From Campylobacteraceae bacterium (GTDB lineage: Bacteria > Campylobacterota > Campylobacteria > Campylobacterales > Sulfurospirillaceae), in the NCBI GenBank assembly GCA_019162915.1, contig JAFLKZ010000078.1:1-16748 (forward strand): 16,748 bases of DNA. Reading direction: 5' to 3'. The notes beneath the pieces were generated by a model. The model saw only the letters and a program-made list of their open reading frames with translations. It searched no databases and had not been told where the DNA came from. The translations under genes were made by a program, and so were the position numbers. Positions 1 to 5,821 of the stretch are shown one piece after another; within the stretch, counting starts at the first letter, position 1; every line of letters starts with the position of its first letter.

Positions 1-2
1 GA

Positions 3-347
3 TGTGGCTGGTTTGACGCTGTTGCTTGTAGATATGCTAGTCGTATCAATGGATGCGATGATCTTTCTATTATGAAACTTGATGTCTTGGATGGATTTCC
101 TAAGATTAAAATCTGTGTTGCTTATGAAATAGAAGGTAAAAGAGTCGAAACTTTGCCAGAAGATTTAAATAATGTAACACCAATTTATGAAGAAATGGAT
201 GGTTGGGACAGTGTTGTGGGATGTCGAAAATATGATGATTTACCACAAACTGCTAAAGCCTATCTTGCTAGACTTGAAGAAATAACAGGTACTAAAATAG
301 GGTTAATTTCAACGAGTCCTGATAGGAACGATACCATTATTTTGTGA
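3..347 (+). CDS. purA: Adenylosuccinate synthetase, C-terminal part (5' end outside window)
   Basis: Only the last ~114 codons are present; the reading frame is open from base 3 and ends at TGA. The visible protein begins CGWFDAVACRYASRINGCDD and continues through the MKLDVLDGFPKIKICVAYE segment, which is characteristic of the C-terminal domain of adenylosuccinate synthetase (GWFD.., LTKLDVLD.. motifs). It ends with a Y..LPQTAKAYLARLEEITGTKI..ISTSPDR tail that carries the conserved nucleotide-contacting residues near the end of the family. The enzyme joins IMP and aspartate with GTP in the first committed step from IMP to AMP, in the cytosol. The ATG at 72 is an internal methionine, not the start. 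The next gene begins 24 bases after the stop, and the gap contains a copy of the TTACATGTAA repeat. Identification is firm although the gene is partial. Confidence 0.95.
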   Translation, partial: CGWFDAVACRYASRINGCDDLSIMKLDVLDGFPKIKICVAYEIEGKRVETLPEDLNNVTPIYEEMDGWDSVVGCRKYDDLPQTAKAYLARLEEITGTKIGLISTSPDRNDTIIL

Positions 348-349
348 GT

Positions 350-359
350 TTACATGTAA
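350..359. repeat. TTACATGTAA palindrome, copy 1 (intergenic)
   Basis: Perfect 10-bp palindrome in the purA/FliJ-like gap, reading TTTACATGTAAGG from 349. Its right edge overlaps the AAGG that would serve as ribosome binding site for the gene starting at 372. This is the only copy outside a coding region, so protein coding cannot explain it. Confidence 0.7.
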
Positions 360-371
360 GGTATGTAGCAG

Positions 372-803
372 ATGAAGAGTAAGTTCTCAAAAATAGCAAA
401 AGTAAGAAAGCAAAAAAGAGATGCTATTGAAAAAGAGTTACTCAAAAATCAAAATAAAGAACGAATGATTTCTCATAAAATCACCTCTATTTACGAAGAG
501 ATAGTGAATGTAAAAATGCCCCAAAATGGCACTATATCACTATTCTCTTTGGTAGGTGAACAAAAGAGAATTTTAAACAGAGATAAAAAAAGGTATGAGC
601 AAGAGTTGGAAATAGCGCAAAGTGTGACTAAAAAACTACAACTTGACTACAAAAAAGTGCATATAGATTATGAAAAGATAAACTATTTAGAAGAACAAGA
701 ACTCCAAGAATTTATCAATAAAATGAAAAGACAAGAGCAATTAGATTTGGATGAGATTTCAACCATGCTCTTTGCAAACGATACCAATAAAAAAGGTCAA
801 TAA
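372..803 (+). CDS. FliJ-like coiled-coil flagellar protein
   Basis: A 143-residue, highly charged protein that is almost entirely predicted coiled coil. It has a basic N-terminus (MKSKFSKIAKVRKQKRDAIEKEL) and two long helices separated near residues 45-60 (NVKMPQNGTISLFSL). This size and layout fit the FliJ family of soluble flagellar export components, which form an antiparallel coiled coil and act with the export ATPase. There is no signal peptide or membrane segment, so a cytosolic location is expected. AAGG at 358-361 precedes the ATG. The TAA stop lies directly against the ATG of the next gene (0 bases between), so the two are probably co-translated; that neighbour is a MotE-like motor protein, which supports a flagellar role. 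FliJ proteins have poorly conserved sequence, so the assignment rests on size, helical pattern and context. Another coiled-coil accessory protein is possible. Confidence 0.6.
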   Translation: MKSKFSKIAKVRKQKRDAIEKELLKNQNKERMISHKITSIYEEIVNVKMPQNGTISLFSLVGEQKRILNRDKKRYEQELEIAQSVTKKLQLDYKKVHIDYEKINYLEEQELQEFINKMKRQEQLDLDEISTMLFANDTNKKGQ

Positions 804-1331
804 ATGAAGCTATTTTTGATTTTACTTTTAAGTGTGCTACTTTTTGGCGAAACGGTTGATTGTACAAAGGTATTTGAAGATCGCAAAGTAGAACTTTTAA
901 AAGAAGTCGAAAAAATAGATGAATCAAGACAGTCCTTTGAAGCCTTGCAAGGGGCTACCAATGTACTTTTTGATAAACAAAAAGCTACTTTGAAAGAAAA
1001 AGAAAATAATATAGAAAAAATTAAAAAAGAGATAGAACAAAAAGAAAAAAAAATCGCTCTCATGCTTGAAGAGAATAAAAAACTTTTGGAACTCATAGAA
1101 TCTAAAAAGAATGAGAAAATAGATGAAATGTATACAAAAATGAAGGATGCTTCTGCTGCTGCTATTATGGAAAAGCTTCCAGTGCATGAAGCTGCAGCTC
1201 TTCTATTTAATTTACCTGCTAAAAAAATATCACAAATTTTAGCCAAGATGGATGCCAAAAAAGCCTCTGAAATCACCCAAAAACTCAAAATAGGCCCTCC
1301 CTTTGAAGAGAGCAATCAAACAAAAGAGTAA
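804..1331 (+). CDS. MotE / MgtE_N-type secreted protein, probable flagellar stator accessory
   Basis: 175 residues. Residues 1-20 (MKLFLILLLSVLLFGETVDC) form a signal peptide or membrane anchor. Residues 25-108 are a lysine/glutamate-rich coiled coil. Residues 115-162 (AAAIMEKLPVHEAAALLFNLPAKKISQILAKMDAKKASEITQKL) carry the repeated helical motif of the MgtE intracellular N-domain superfamily, as in proteins annotated MotE. Family knowledge links these proteins to flagellar stator function. In C. jejuni the gene at this position (Cj1496c, as I recall) encodes a periplasmic N-glycoprotein affecting invasion and colonisation, and a stator chaperone called FlgX has been reported from this neighbourhood; I am not certain it is the same gene. 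The C-terminus holds E169-S-N171-Q-T173, which matches the bacterial PglB sequon. An A9 run at 1045-1053 codes for E-K-K in the coiled coil. AAGG at 793-796 gives good start spacing. Confidence 0.75.
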   Translation: MKLFLILLLSVLLFGETVDCTKVFEDRKVELLKEVEKIDESRQSFEALQGATNVLFDKQKATLKEKENNIEKIKKEIEQKEKKIALMLEENKKLLELIESKKNEKIDEMYTKMKDASAAAIMEKLPVHEAAALLFNLPAKKISQILAKMDAKKASEITQKLKIGPPFEESNQTKE

Positions 1332-1354
1332 CAACTAAACAGATATTTACCTTA

Positions 1355-1367
1355 TATTCGATAGAAT
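1355..1367 (+). promoter_or_regulatory. Candidate sigma-70 promoter for DUF507-carA
   Basis: TATTCGATAGAAT ends in a TAGAAT -10-like hexamer at 1362-1367, 30 bases before the DUF507 ATG. It lies in the only real gap (65 bases) between the flagellar pair and DUF507. The same block, differing in one base (TATTGGATAGAAT), lies upstream of addB. There is no clear -35, which is usual for Campylobacterota. Confidence 0.5.
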
Positions 1368-1396
1368 GCTTGAAAATTCTAAAGTAAGGTTTATTG

Positions 1397-1951
1397 ATGA
1401 AAATCAGATTACCTCATGCCCCCTACATTGCGAACAAGATAGCAATTGATATTTTAAATTGTGGATTTGTTACAATGTTGAAGGGCCTAGAGCCTGTTGC
1501 AAAAGTTGCAGAAGATTTTATTATTGCTGATATTAAAAAAGAAACAGCTCTCGAAGAGAGAGTTGCAGAAATTTTGGAACAAAATGAAGATGAGATGGAG
1601 TTTCAAAGGGTTGATAGAAGAAGCATGTTTTGGCTTATCAAGAAAAAATTAGCCAAAGAGTATGATGTTATTTTGTCATATGAAGATAGATTTAACAGTA
1701 TATCGCATGAAATTTTAGAAACATGTTGGAAGAAAGATTACATTGAATACAATGTATCTGAAAACCGTGTTAAAAATGTTGTGTATACAGCTATGGAAGA
1801 TTATCTTGCTAATTTTGAAGAAATTGAAAATGATGTTGCGGATAAAATTTCTCATTATAAGAGAAAACTTGTTCCAGGGTCTGAAGAGTATGACTTGGTT
1901 TTTGAGCGACTTTATGAGGAAGAACTTAGACACAGAGGTATGCTAGTATGA
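1397..1951 (+). CDS. DUF507 family protein
   Basis: 184 residues from the ATG at 1397. A TTG directly before it (1394) is in frame, but AAGG at 1386-1389 is correctly placed for the ATG. The protein (MKIRLPHAPYIANKIAIDIL..) matches DUF507, a cytosolic family common in Campylobacterota, Aquificota and related thermophilic lineages. The family usually appears as one ~90-residue unit or a duplicated ~180-residue form; this is the long form, with two similar halves. Visible features are the N-terminal LPHAPYIA segment, an acidic middle (ALEERVAEILEQNEDEMEF), and a C-terminal helix bundle ending LYEEELRHRGMLV. No catalytic motif is evident and the function is unknown. The final ATGA overlaps the start of carA, so the two are translationally coupled. 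That coupling may reflect operon history rather than a role in pyrimidine synthesis. Confidence 0.85.
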   Translation: MKIRLPHAPYIANKIAIDILNCGFVTMLKGLEPVAKVAEDFIIADIKKETALEERVAEILEQNEDEMEFQRVDRRSMFWLIKKKLAKEYDVILSYEDRFNSISHEILETCWKKDYIEYNVSENRVKNVVYTAMEDYLANFEEIENDVADKISHYKRKLVPGSEEYDLVFERLYEEELRHRGMLV

Positions 1952-3084
1952 GTATAGAACTTAAACCGATATGGATTTATCTTGAAAACGGTATCTTTTT
2001 AGAGGCAAAAAGTTTTGGTATGGAAGGAACAAAAACAGGAGAAATTGTTTTTAATACTTCTATGAGTGGTTACCAAGAAATTATGAGCGACCCGAGTTAC
2101 GCAGGACAATTTATTGTTTTTACGATGCCAGAAATCGGTATTGTAGGCACTAATGATGATGATATGGAAAGTTCTACTGCACATTCTTGTGGTATGTTTG
2201 TGCGAAGTTTAAGTGAAACTCCTTCTAATTTTAGGTCCACTGCCTCTATTTCAGAGTTCTTGAAAAAGCATCAAAGTATGGGTATTTGTGATATTGATAC
2301 AAGATATCTTACGAAGATGATTAGAGATTTAGGTCCTAAGATGATGATTGCTTCGACAGAAATTTGTGACCAAGAACAACTCAAATCGATGTTGCAAGCA
2401 AGTCCAAGAATTGAAGATGTCAATTACATTGAAAAAGTGGGCACGAAAGAATCTTATTTACATGTAAGTGGTGCTTGGGATGCAGATATTCAGTCTTATC
2501 GCAAAGCCTCTCATAAACTGGGCAAAAAAATCGTTGCTGTTGACTTTGGTATCAAACGCAATATTTTAAATGAATTATGTGAAACTGGATTAGAAGTTGA
2601 AGTTATTCCTCATGATTTTAGTGCCACAGATATTATAGAGCGTTATAAGTCTGGCGAAATTAAAGGTTTGTTTCTCTCAAATGGACCGGGTGACCCTTTA
2701 ATTCTCAAAAAAGAAGCGGCAGAAATAGCTAAATTAATAGAAGCAAAAGTTCCTATGTTTGCGATTTGTCTAGGACATCAGTTACTTTCCATTGCGCATG
2801 GACATCCAACGTATAAGCTCAAATTTGGTCAACATGGTGGCAATCACCCTGTTAAAAATCTAGCGACTAACGTAGTGGAGATAACAGCTCAAAACCATAA
2901 TTACAATGTACCAGAATCAGTATGTGCTATCGCTAAAGTGACACATATTAATCTTTTTGATAATACAATTGAGGGATTAGATTATAACGATTCACCTATC
3001 TTCTCGGTACAACATCATCCAGAAGCAAGTCCAGGGCCTCATGAGAGTAAATATATATTTGAAGAGTTCGCTAAGAGACTTTAA
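1948..3084 (+). CDS. carA: Carbamoyl-phosphate synthase small (glutaminase) subunit
   Basis: 378 residues, the usual length for CarA. The N-terminal half (WIYLENGIFLEAKSFG.., GEIVFNTSMSGYQEIMSDPSYAGQ) is the CPSase small-subunit domain. The C-terminal half is a class I glutamine amidotransferase: FLSNGPGDP, the nucleophile elbow FAICLGHQLL with Cys274, and SVQHHPEASPGP with His357 and Glu359 completing the catalytic triad. CarA hydrolyses glutamine and channels ammonia to CarB, which makes carbamoyl phosphate for pyrimidines and arginine. carB is not in the window. The ATG lies inside the stop of DUF507 (ATGA). A TTACATGTAA copy sits inside the gene at 2458-2467, coding for L-H-V. Confidence 0.97.
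   Translation: MSIELKPIWIYLENGIFLEAKSFGMEGTKTGEIVFNTSMSGYQEIMSDPSYAGQFIVFTMPEIGIVGTNDDDMESSTAHSCGMFVRSLSETPSNFRSTASISEFLKKHQSMGICDIDTRYLTKMIRDLGPKMMIASTEICDQEQLKSMLQASPRIEDVNYIEKVGTKESYLHVSGAWDADIQSYRKASHKLGKKIVAVDFGIKRNILNELCETGLEVEVIPHDFSATDIIERYKSGEIKGLFLSNGPGDPLILKKEAAEIAKLIEAKVPMFAICLGHQLLSIAHGHPTYKLKFGQHGGNHPVKNLATNVVEITAQNHNYNVPESVCAIAKVTHINLFDNTIEGLDYNDSPIFSVQHHPEASPGPHESKYIFEEFAKRL
2458..2467. repeat. TTACATGTAA palindrome, copy 2 (in carA)
   Basis: Reads TTTACATGTAAGT from 2457. It lies in the CarA linker between the two domains and is translated as L-H-V in YLHVSGAWD, a part of CarA not under strong catalytic constraint. Confidence 0.7.
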
Positions 3085-3096
3085 CGGAGTAATGCC

Positions 3097-3777
3097 ATCA
3101 ATGCAATAGACTTTACAGCAATTATCAGTGTTGCTTTTTTAGGAAGTATGGGTCATTGCATTGGTATGTGTGGAGGATTTGTTGTTGCTTATAGCAGCGC
3201 TAAAATAGATACTTCCACCTCTTCATTTGGTCAGTTTTTCTACCATTTGATATACAATATGGGTAGGGTTACATCCTATATTGTGCTTGGAATGCTTTTT
3301 GGATATTTGGGAAGTGTTTTTACGTTTTCAGCACATTCGGCTGGGTATTTTTACTTTATTATTGGTATTCTTATGGTGCTTATGGGGCTTTCTTTGATGG
3401 GTAAAATTAAATTTCTAACTTCCCTAGAATCGTCTATCGCCTTTAATCCTGCTATCAAAAAAATATTTTCAAACCTCATACATTCAAAATCAATTTTGAG
3501 TTTTTATGGACTAGGCATACTCAATGGTTTTTTGCCTTGTGGTTTAGTCTATTTCTTTTTAGCAACCGCAGCAACAACAGGTTCACTTCTTTGGGGAGGT
3601 ATTGTGATGGCTATCTTTGGGCTCTCTACGATGCCAGCTCTTCTTGGTTTTGGTTTTATAGTAGGGTTTTTACGCGGTAGTAATTTTAGAGAAGTGATGA
3701 TTAAGGTGGCAGGGTTAGTGATTGTTGCTTATGGTTTATATATGTCATATTTGGGCTATTGCGCCGTTATTGCATGA
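3097..3777 (+). CDS. DsbD_2 / TauE-SafE-like polytopic membrane protein with HCxGMCGG motif; start codon uncertain
   Basis: An inner-membrane protein with about six helices. It carries HCIGMCGG (Cys21, Cys25) in the first helix and GFLPCGLVY (Cys148) in a later one, the paired cysteine motifs of the DsbD_2 family (cytochrome c biogenesis transmembrane region), often labelled sulfite exporter TauE/SafE. Members often sit near cbb3 oxidase maturation genes, so thiol or copper handling for the oxidase downstream is a reasonable inference, not a demonstration. The first in-frame ATG (3148) lies just before the motif and would remove most of helix 1, yet the frame is open back to the carA stop with the hydrophobic sequence NAIDFTAIISVAFLGS. 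No ATG, GTG or TTG occurs in that stretch. GGAG at 3086-3089 is optimally placed (7 bases) for an ATC at 3097, which I use here (226 aa). The alternatives are 3148 (209 aa) or a one-base frameshift from ATG 3092. The ATGA at the 3' end overlaps the kinase gene. Confidence 0.8.
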   Translation: MNAIDFTAIISVAFLGSMGHCIGMCGGFVVAYSSAKIDTSTSSFGQFFYHLIYNMGRVTSYIVLGMLFGYLGSVFTFSAHSAGYFYFIIGILMVLMGLSLMGKIKFLTSLESSIAFNPAIKKIFSNLIHSKSILSFYGLGILNGFLPCGLVYFFLATAATTGSLLWGGIVMAIFGLSTMPALLGFGFIVGFLRGSNFREVMIKVAGLVIVAYGLYMSYLGYCAVIA

Positions 3778-5006
3778 AATTAGAACAGTATCAATCTGCT
3801 GTAGAAAATAGCAATATTATCTCCAAAACAGATATTAATGGCATTATCACTTTTGTAAATGAAGAGTTTTGCAAAATTTCTGGGTACTCCAAAGAAGAAC
3901 TTGTAGGCAAAAATCATAATATTGTAAGGCATCCTGATGTTCTTTCCTCAACTTTTAAAGAATTATGGCAAACAATACTTCAAAAAAAAGCCTATAAATC
4001 AACGGTAAAAAATTTAGCGAAAGATGGAACCACTTTTTATGTCAATACGACAGTTTTTCCTATTTTGGATGAAGTCGGTGACATTGAAGAGTTTATTGCT
4101 ATTCGTTATGATGTAACGCAGAGTATTTGTTTAACAGAAACGTTAGTACTAAAAGAAAAAGAGTTGGAACAACTCAATGTTACCTTGGAGCAAAGAGTAG
4201 ATGAGCAAACTAAAGAGCTTTTAGATTTAAATCAAACACTTGAAGAAAGAGTTAAAGAAGAAGTTGAAAAAAATAGAGAAAAAGATAGATTTTTATTTCA
4301 ACAATCTCGTCTTGCTTCAATGGGTGAGATGATTGCCAATATCGCACACCAATGGAGACAACCCCTCTCTGAGCTTAATATCACACTTTATAAGATGAAT
4401 AAACTGTATCATCGAACAGAAACTGAACAAGATTTATTTTTTGAAGATAGTTATGAACATGCCAAGAAAATTATTAATAAAATGTCAGATACCATAGAAG
4501 ATTTTAGAAATTTTTTTAGACCAGAACGTCAAAGTGAGATTTTTTCACTCAGTTTTGTAGCGCAAGAAGCAGTCGATATTATGCGGGGAACCATTGAAGA
4601 AAATCAAATAGAAATTAGGGTAGTTGTTAAAAATGATATTCAAGTAAAAGGCTACTTTAATGAATTTTCTCAAGTAATTATTAATCTTATCAATAACTCG
4701 AATGACGCCTTTTGTGGTAAAAAGATAAAAAATAAATTAATCAGCATTGAAATTGACACATCTATTGATGGAGATGCTATAATTAAAGTATGCGATAATG
4801 CTGGTGGAATTGACAAAAATATTTTAGATAATATATTTGAGCCTTACTTTACGACAAAACATTCAAGTGTTGGTACAGGTCTTGGATTGTATATGAGTGA
4901 GATGATTATTAAAAATAGCATGATGGGAACGATAGTAGCCACTAATATAAATAAGGGTGTTTGTTTTACAATTACCATTCCAATTAAAATCACAAAGGGG
5001 GCATAA
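3774..5006 (+). CDS. Cytosolic PAS-domain sensor histidine kinase (BumS-like position)
   Basis: 410 residues from ATG 3774, which overlaps the previous stop (ATGA); a TTG start at 3759 is possible but less likely. No membrane segment. Domains in order: a PAS at about 10-115 with GYSKEELVGKNHNIVRHPD and VKNLAKDGTTFYVNTTVFPI, a pattern shared with Aer-type (flavin-binding) PAS domains; a long coiled coil at 120-180; a dimerisation/phosphoacceptor helix with His192 in IAHQWRQPL; and an ATPase domain with N-box NLINNSNDAF (304-313), D-box CDNAGGID (340-347) and EPYFTTK..GTGLGLYMS. All catalytic boxes are present, so the protein looks competent for both kinase and phosphatase activity. The next gene is its likely partner regulator. 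The C. jejuni pair at this locus is, as I recall, the butyrate-responsive BumSR system; the signal here is unknown. An A8 run at 3982-3989 lies in the PAS. Confidence 0.9.
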   Translation: MKLEQYQSAVENSNIISKTDINGIITFVNEEFCKISGYSKEELVGKNHNIVRHPDVLSSTFKELWQTILQKKAYKSTVKNLAKDGTTFYVNTTVFPILDEVGDIEEFIAIRYDVTQSICLTETLVLKEKELEQLNVTLEQRVDEQTKELLDLNQTLEERVKEEVEKNREKDRFLFQQSRLASMGEMIANIAHQWRQPLSELNITLYKMNKLYHRTETEQDLFFEDSYEHAKKIINKMSDTIEDFRNFFRPERQSEIFSLSFVAQEAVDIMRGTIEENQIEIRVVVKNDIQVKGYFNEFSQVIINLINNSNDAFCGKKIKNKLISIEIDTSIDGDAIIKVCDNAGGIDKNILDNIFEPYFTTKHSSVGTGLGLYMSEMIIKNSMMGTIVATNINKGVCFTITIPIKITKGA

Positions 5007-5007
5007 G

Positions 5008-5688
5008 ATGAGCGAACTATCAAAACTAACCGTTCTTTTTGTTGAAGATGAACAAGATTTAAGAGAAGCACTTGAAAGTGCAATTGGGGACGAGTTTTTT
5101 AAATTTATTGTTGCGCGTGATGGAGATGATGGCCTTAAGAAATTTAAAAAGTATAAACCCGATATTGTCATTACTGATATTATGATGCCAATTGTTGATG
5201 GCTTAACTATGGCAAAAGAAATAAAAAACATTTCAAAACAAACGCCTATTGTCATTTTGAGTGCCTTTAGTGAAAAAGAGAGATTGTTGAGTGCTATAGA
5301 TGTAGGTATTGATAAATATCTCATTAAGCCAATTGATCCAGATGAGCTCCTTAAAGTTTTGAAAACAATATCAAAAGAGTTATTGGCACATAATGATTTG
5401 GTAACATTAGGGCTTGGCTATCAGTTCGATAAAAATAGACGAGTACTAGTTAAAGAGGGGAAGACGATATTTTTGACGAAAAAAGAATTATTGTTTATCT
5501 CTGTATTAGTTAAAAATATTGGAGTTTTTGTATTGCATGATGATATTAAAAAAGACGTTTGGACCAATAAGAAAGTGACAGATTCTGCTATTAGAACTTT
5601 TATTAAAAGAGTTAGAGAAAAAACAGATAAAGAATTTATTAAAAATATACCAGGACTCGGATACAAAATAAATACGGGTGAAATCTAA
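5008..5688 (+). CDS. OmpR-family response regulator (BumR-like position)
   Basis: 226 residues from ATG 5008, with AGGGGG at 4995-5000 as a strong ribosome binding site; the frame extends upstream to a TTG at 4957 inside the kinase gene, but without such a site. The N-terminal receiver domain has the acidic pair in VEDEQD, the phosphoacceptor Asp57 in VITDIMMP, and Lys107 in LIKPID. The C-terminal winged helix (about 135-224: LTKKELLFISVLVKN.., VTDSAIRTFIKRVREK, IPGLGYKIN) is the OmpR/PhoB DNA-binding type, which normally binds direct repeats with about 11-bp spacing. It starts one base after the kinase stop, and the next gene is ccoN, 133 bases on. Target genes cannot be told from sequence, but the ccoN promoter region is an obvious candidate because it contains 11-bp repeats. 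Confidence 0.93.
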   Translation: MSELSKLTVLFVEDEQDLREALESAIGDEFFKFIVARDGDDGLKKFKKYKPDIVITDIMMPIVDGLTMAKEIKNISKQTPIVILSAFSEKERLLSAIDVGIDKYLIKPIDPDELLKVLKTISKELLAHNDLVTLGLGYQFDKNRRVLVKEGKTIFLTKKELLFISVLVKNIGVFVLHDDIKKDVWTNKKVTDSAIRTFIKRVREKTDKEFIKNIPGLGYKINTGEI

Positions 5689-5714
5689 TATTAATATTTT
5701 CTTAATATTTTTTT
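5687..5714 (+). terminator. Weak A/T-only hairpin with T tract after the response regulator
   Basis: AATATTAA (5687-5694) pairs with TTAATATT (5702-5709) around a 7-base loop, followed by five T's. The stem is all A/T and therefore weak. The same bases form part of an 11-bp repeat series upstream of ccoN, so the hairpin may be incidental. Confidence 0.3.
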
Positions 5715-5769
5715 ATTTAACACAAATTTAATCTTATTAAGCTTCGTTGTATATAACCTTCACTATAAT
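5691..5769 (+). promoter_or_regulatory. ccoN promoter: TATAAT -10 with 11-bp periodic A/T upstream region
   Basis: TATAAT at 5764-5769 matches the bacterial -10 consensus exactly and lies 52 bases before the ccoN ATG. There is no recognisable -35. Instead, upstream DNA falls into 11-base units: ttaatattttc (5691), ttaatattttt (5702), ttatttaacac (5713), aaatttaatct (5724), tattaagcttc (5735). The first two differ at one base, and ATTTAA recurs at 5715 and 5726. A periodic A/T signal in place of a -35 is documented for C. jejuni RpoD promoters. Confidence 0.65.
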
Positions 5770-5775
5770 TTCTAC

Positions 5776-5800
5776 ATTATGTGATATTTTTGTGACATAA
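5776..5800. promoter_or_regulatory. Possible operator at the ccoN transcription start
   Basis: Two overlapping patterns lie just downstream of the -10. TGTGA occurs at 5780-5784 and 5791-5795 with an 11-base period; the surrounding 11-mers agree at 8 of 11 positions. TTATGT (5777-5782) and ACATAA (5795-5800) form a perfect inverted repeat around 12 bases. A protein bound here would cover the expected transcription start. No regulator can be named. Confidence 0.35.
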
Positions 5801-5821
5801 AAATACAAGCAGGAGGAATTG

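Noticed and set aside
797..1315. 172-residue open frame on the minus strand opposite the MotE-like gene
   Set aside because: Low-complexity Ser/Phe-rich product antisense to a gene with a clear signal peptide and domain; an effect of A-rich coding sequence.
1743..1946. 67-residue + strand frame within DUF507
   Set aside because: Overlaps DUF507 in another frame; isoleucine/leucine/lysine-rich and without a ribosome site.
3092..3109. Five-codon ORF (ATG to TAG) before the DsbD_2-like gene as a regulatory leader peptide
   Set aside because: Too short to carry a signal and its ATG is only 2 bases from the GGAG; kept only as one explanation for the start-codon puzzle.
4863..5324. 153-residue minus-strand open frame across the kinase/regulator junction
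   Set aside because: Antisense to two well-supported genes, with no ribosome site or recognisable domain.
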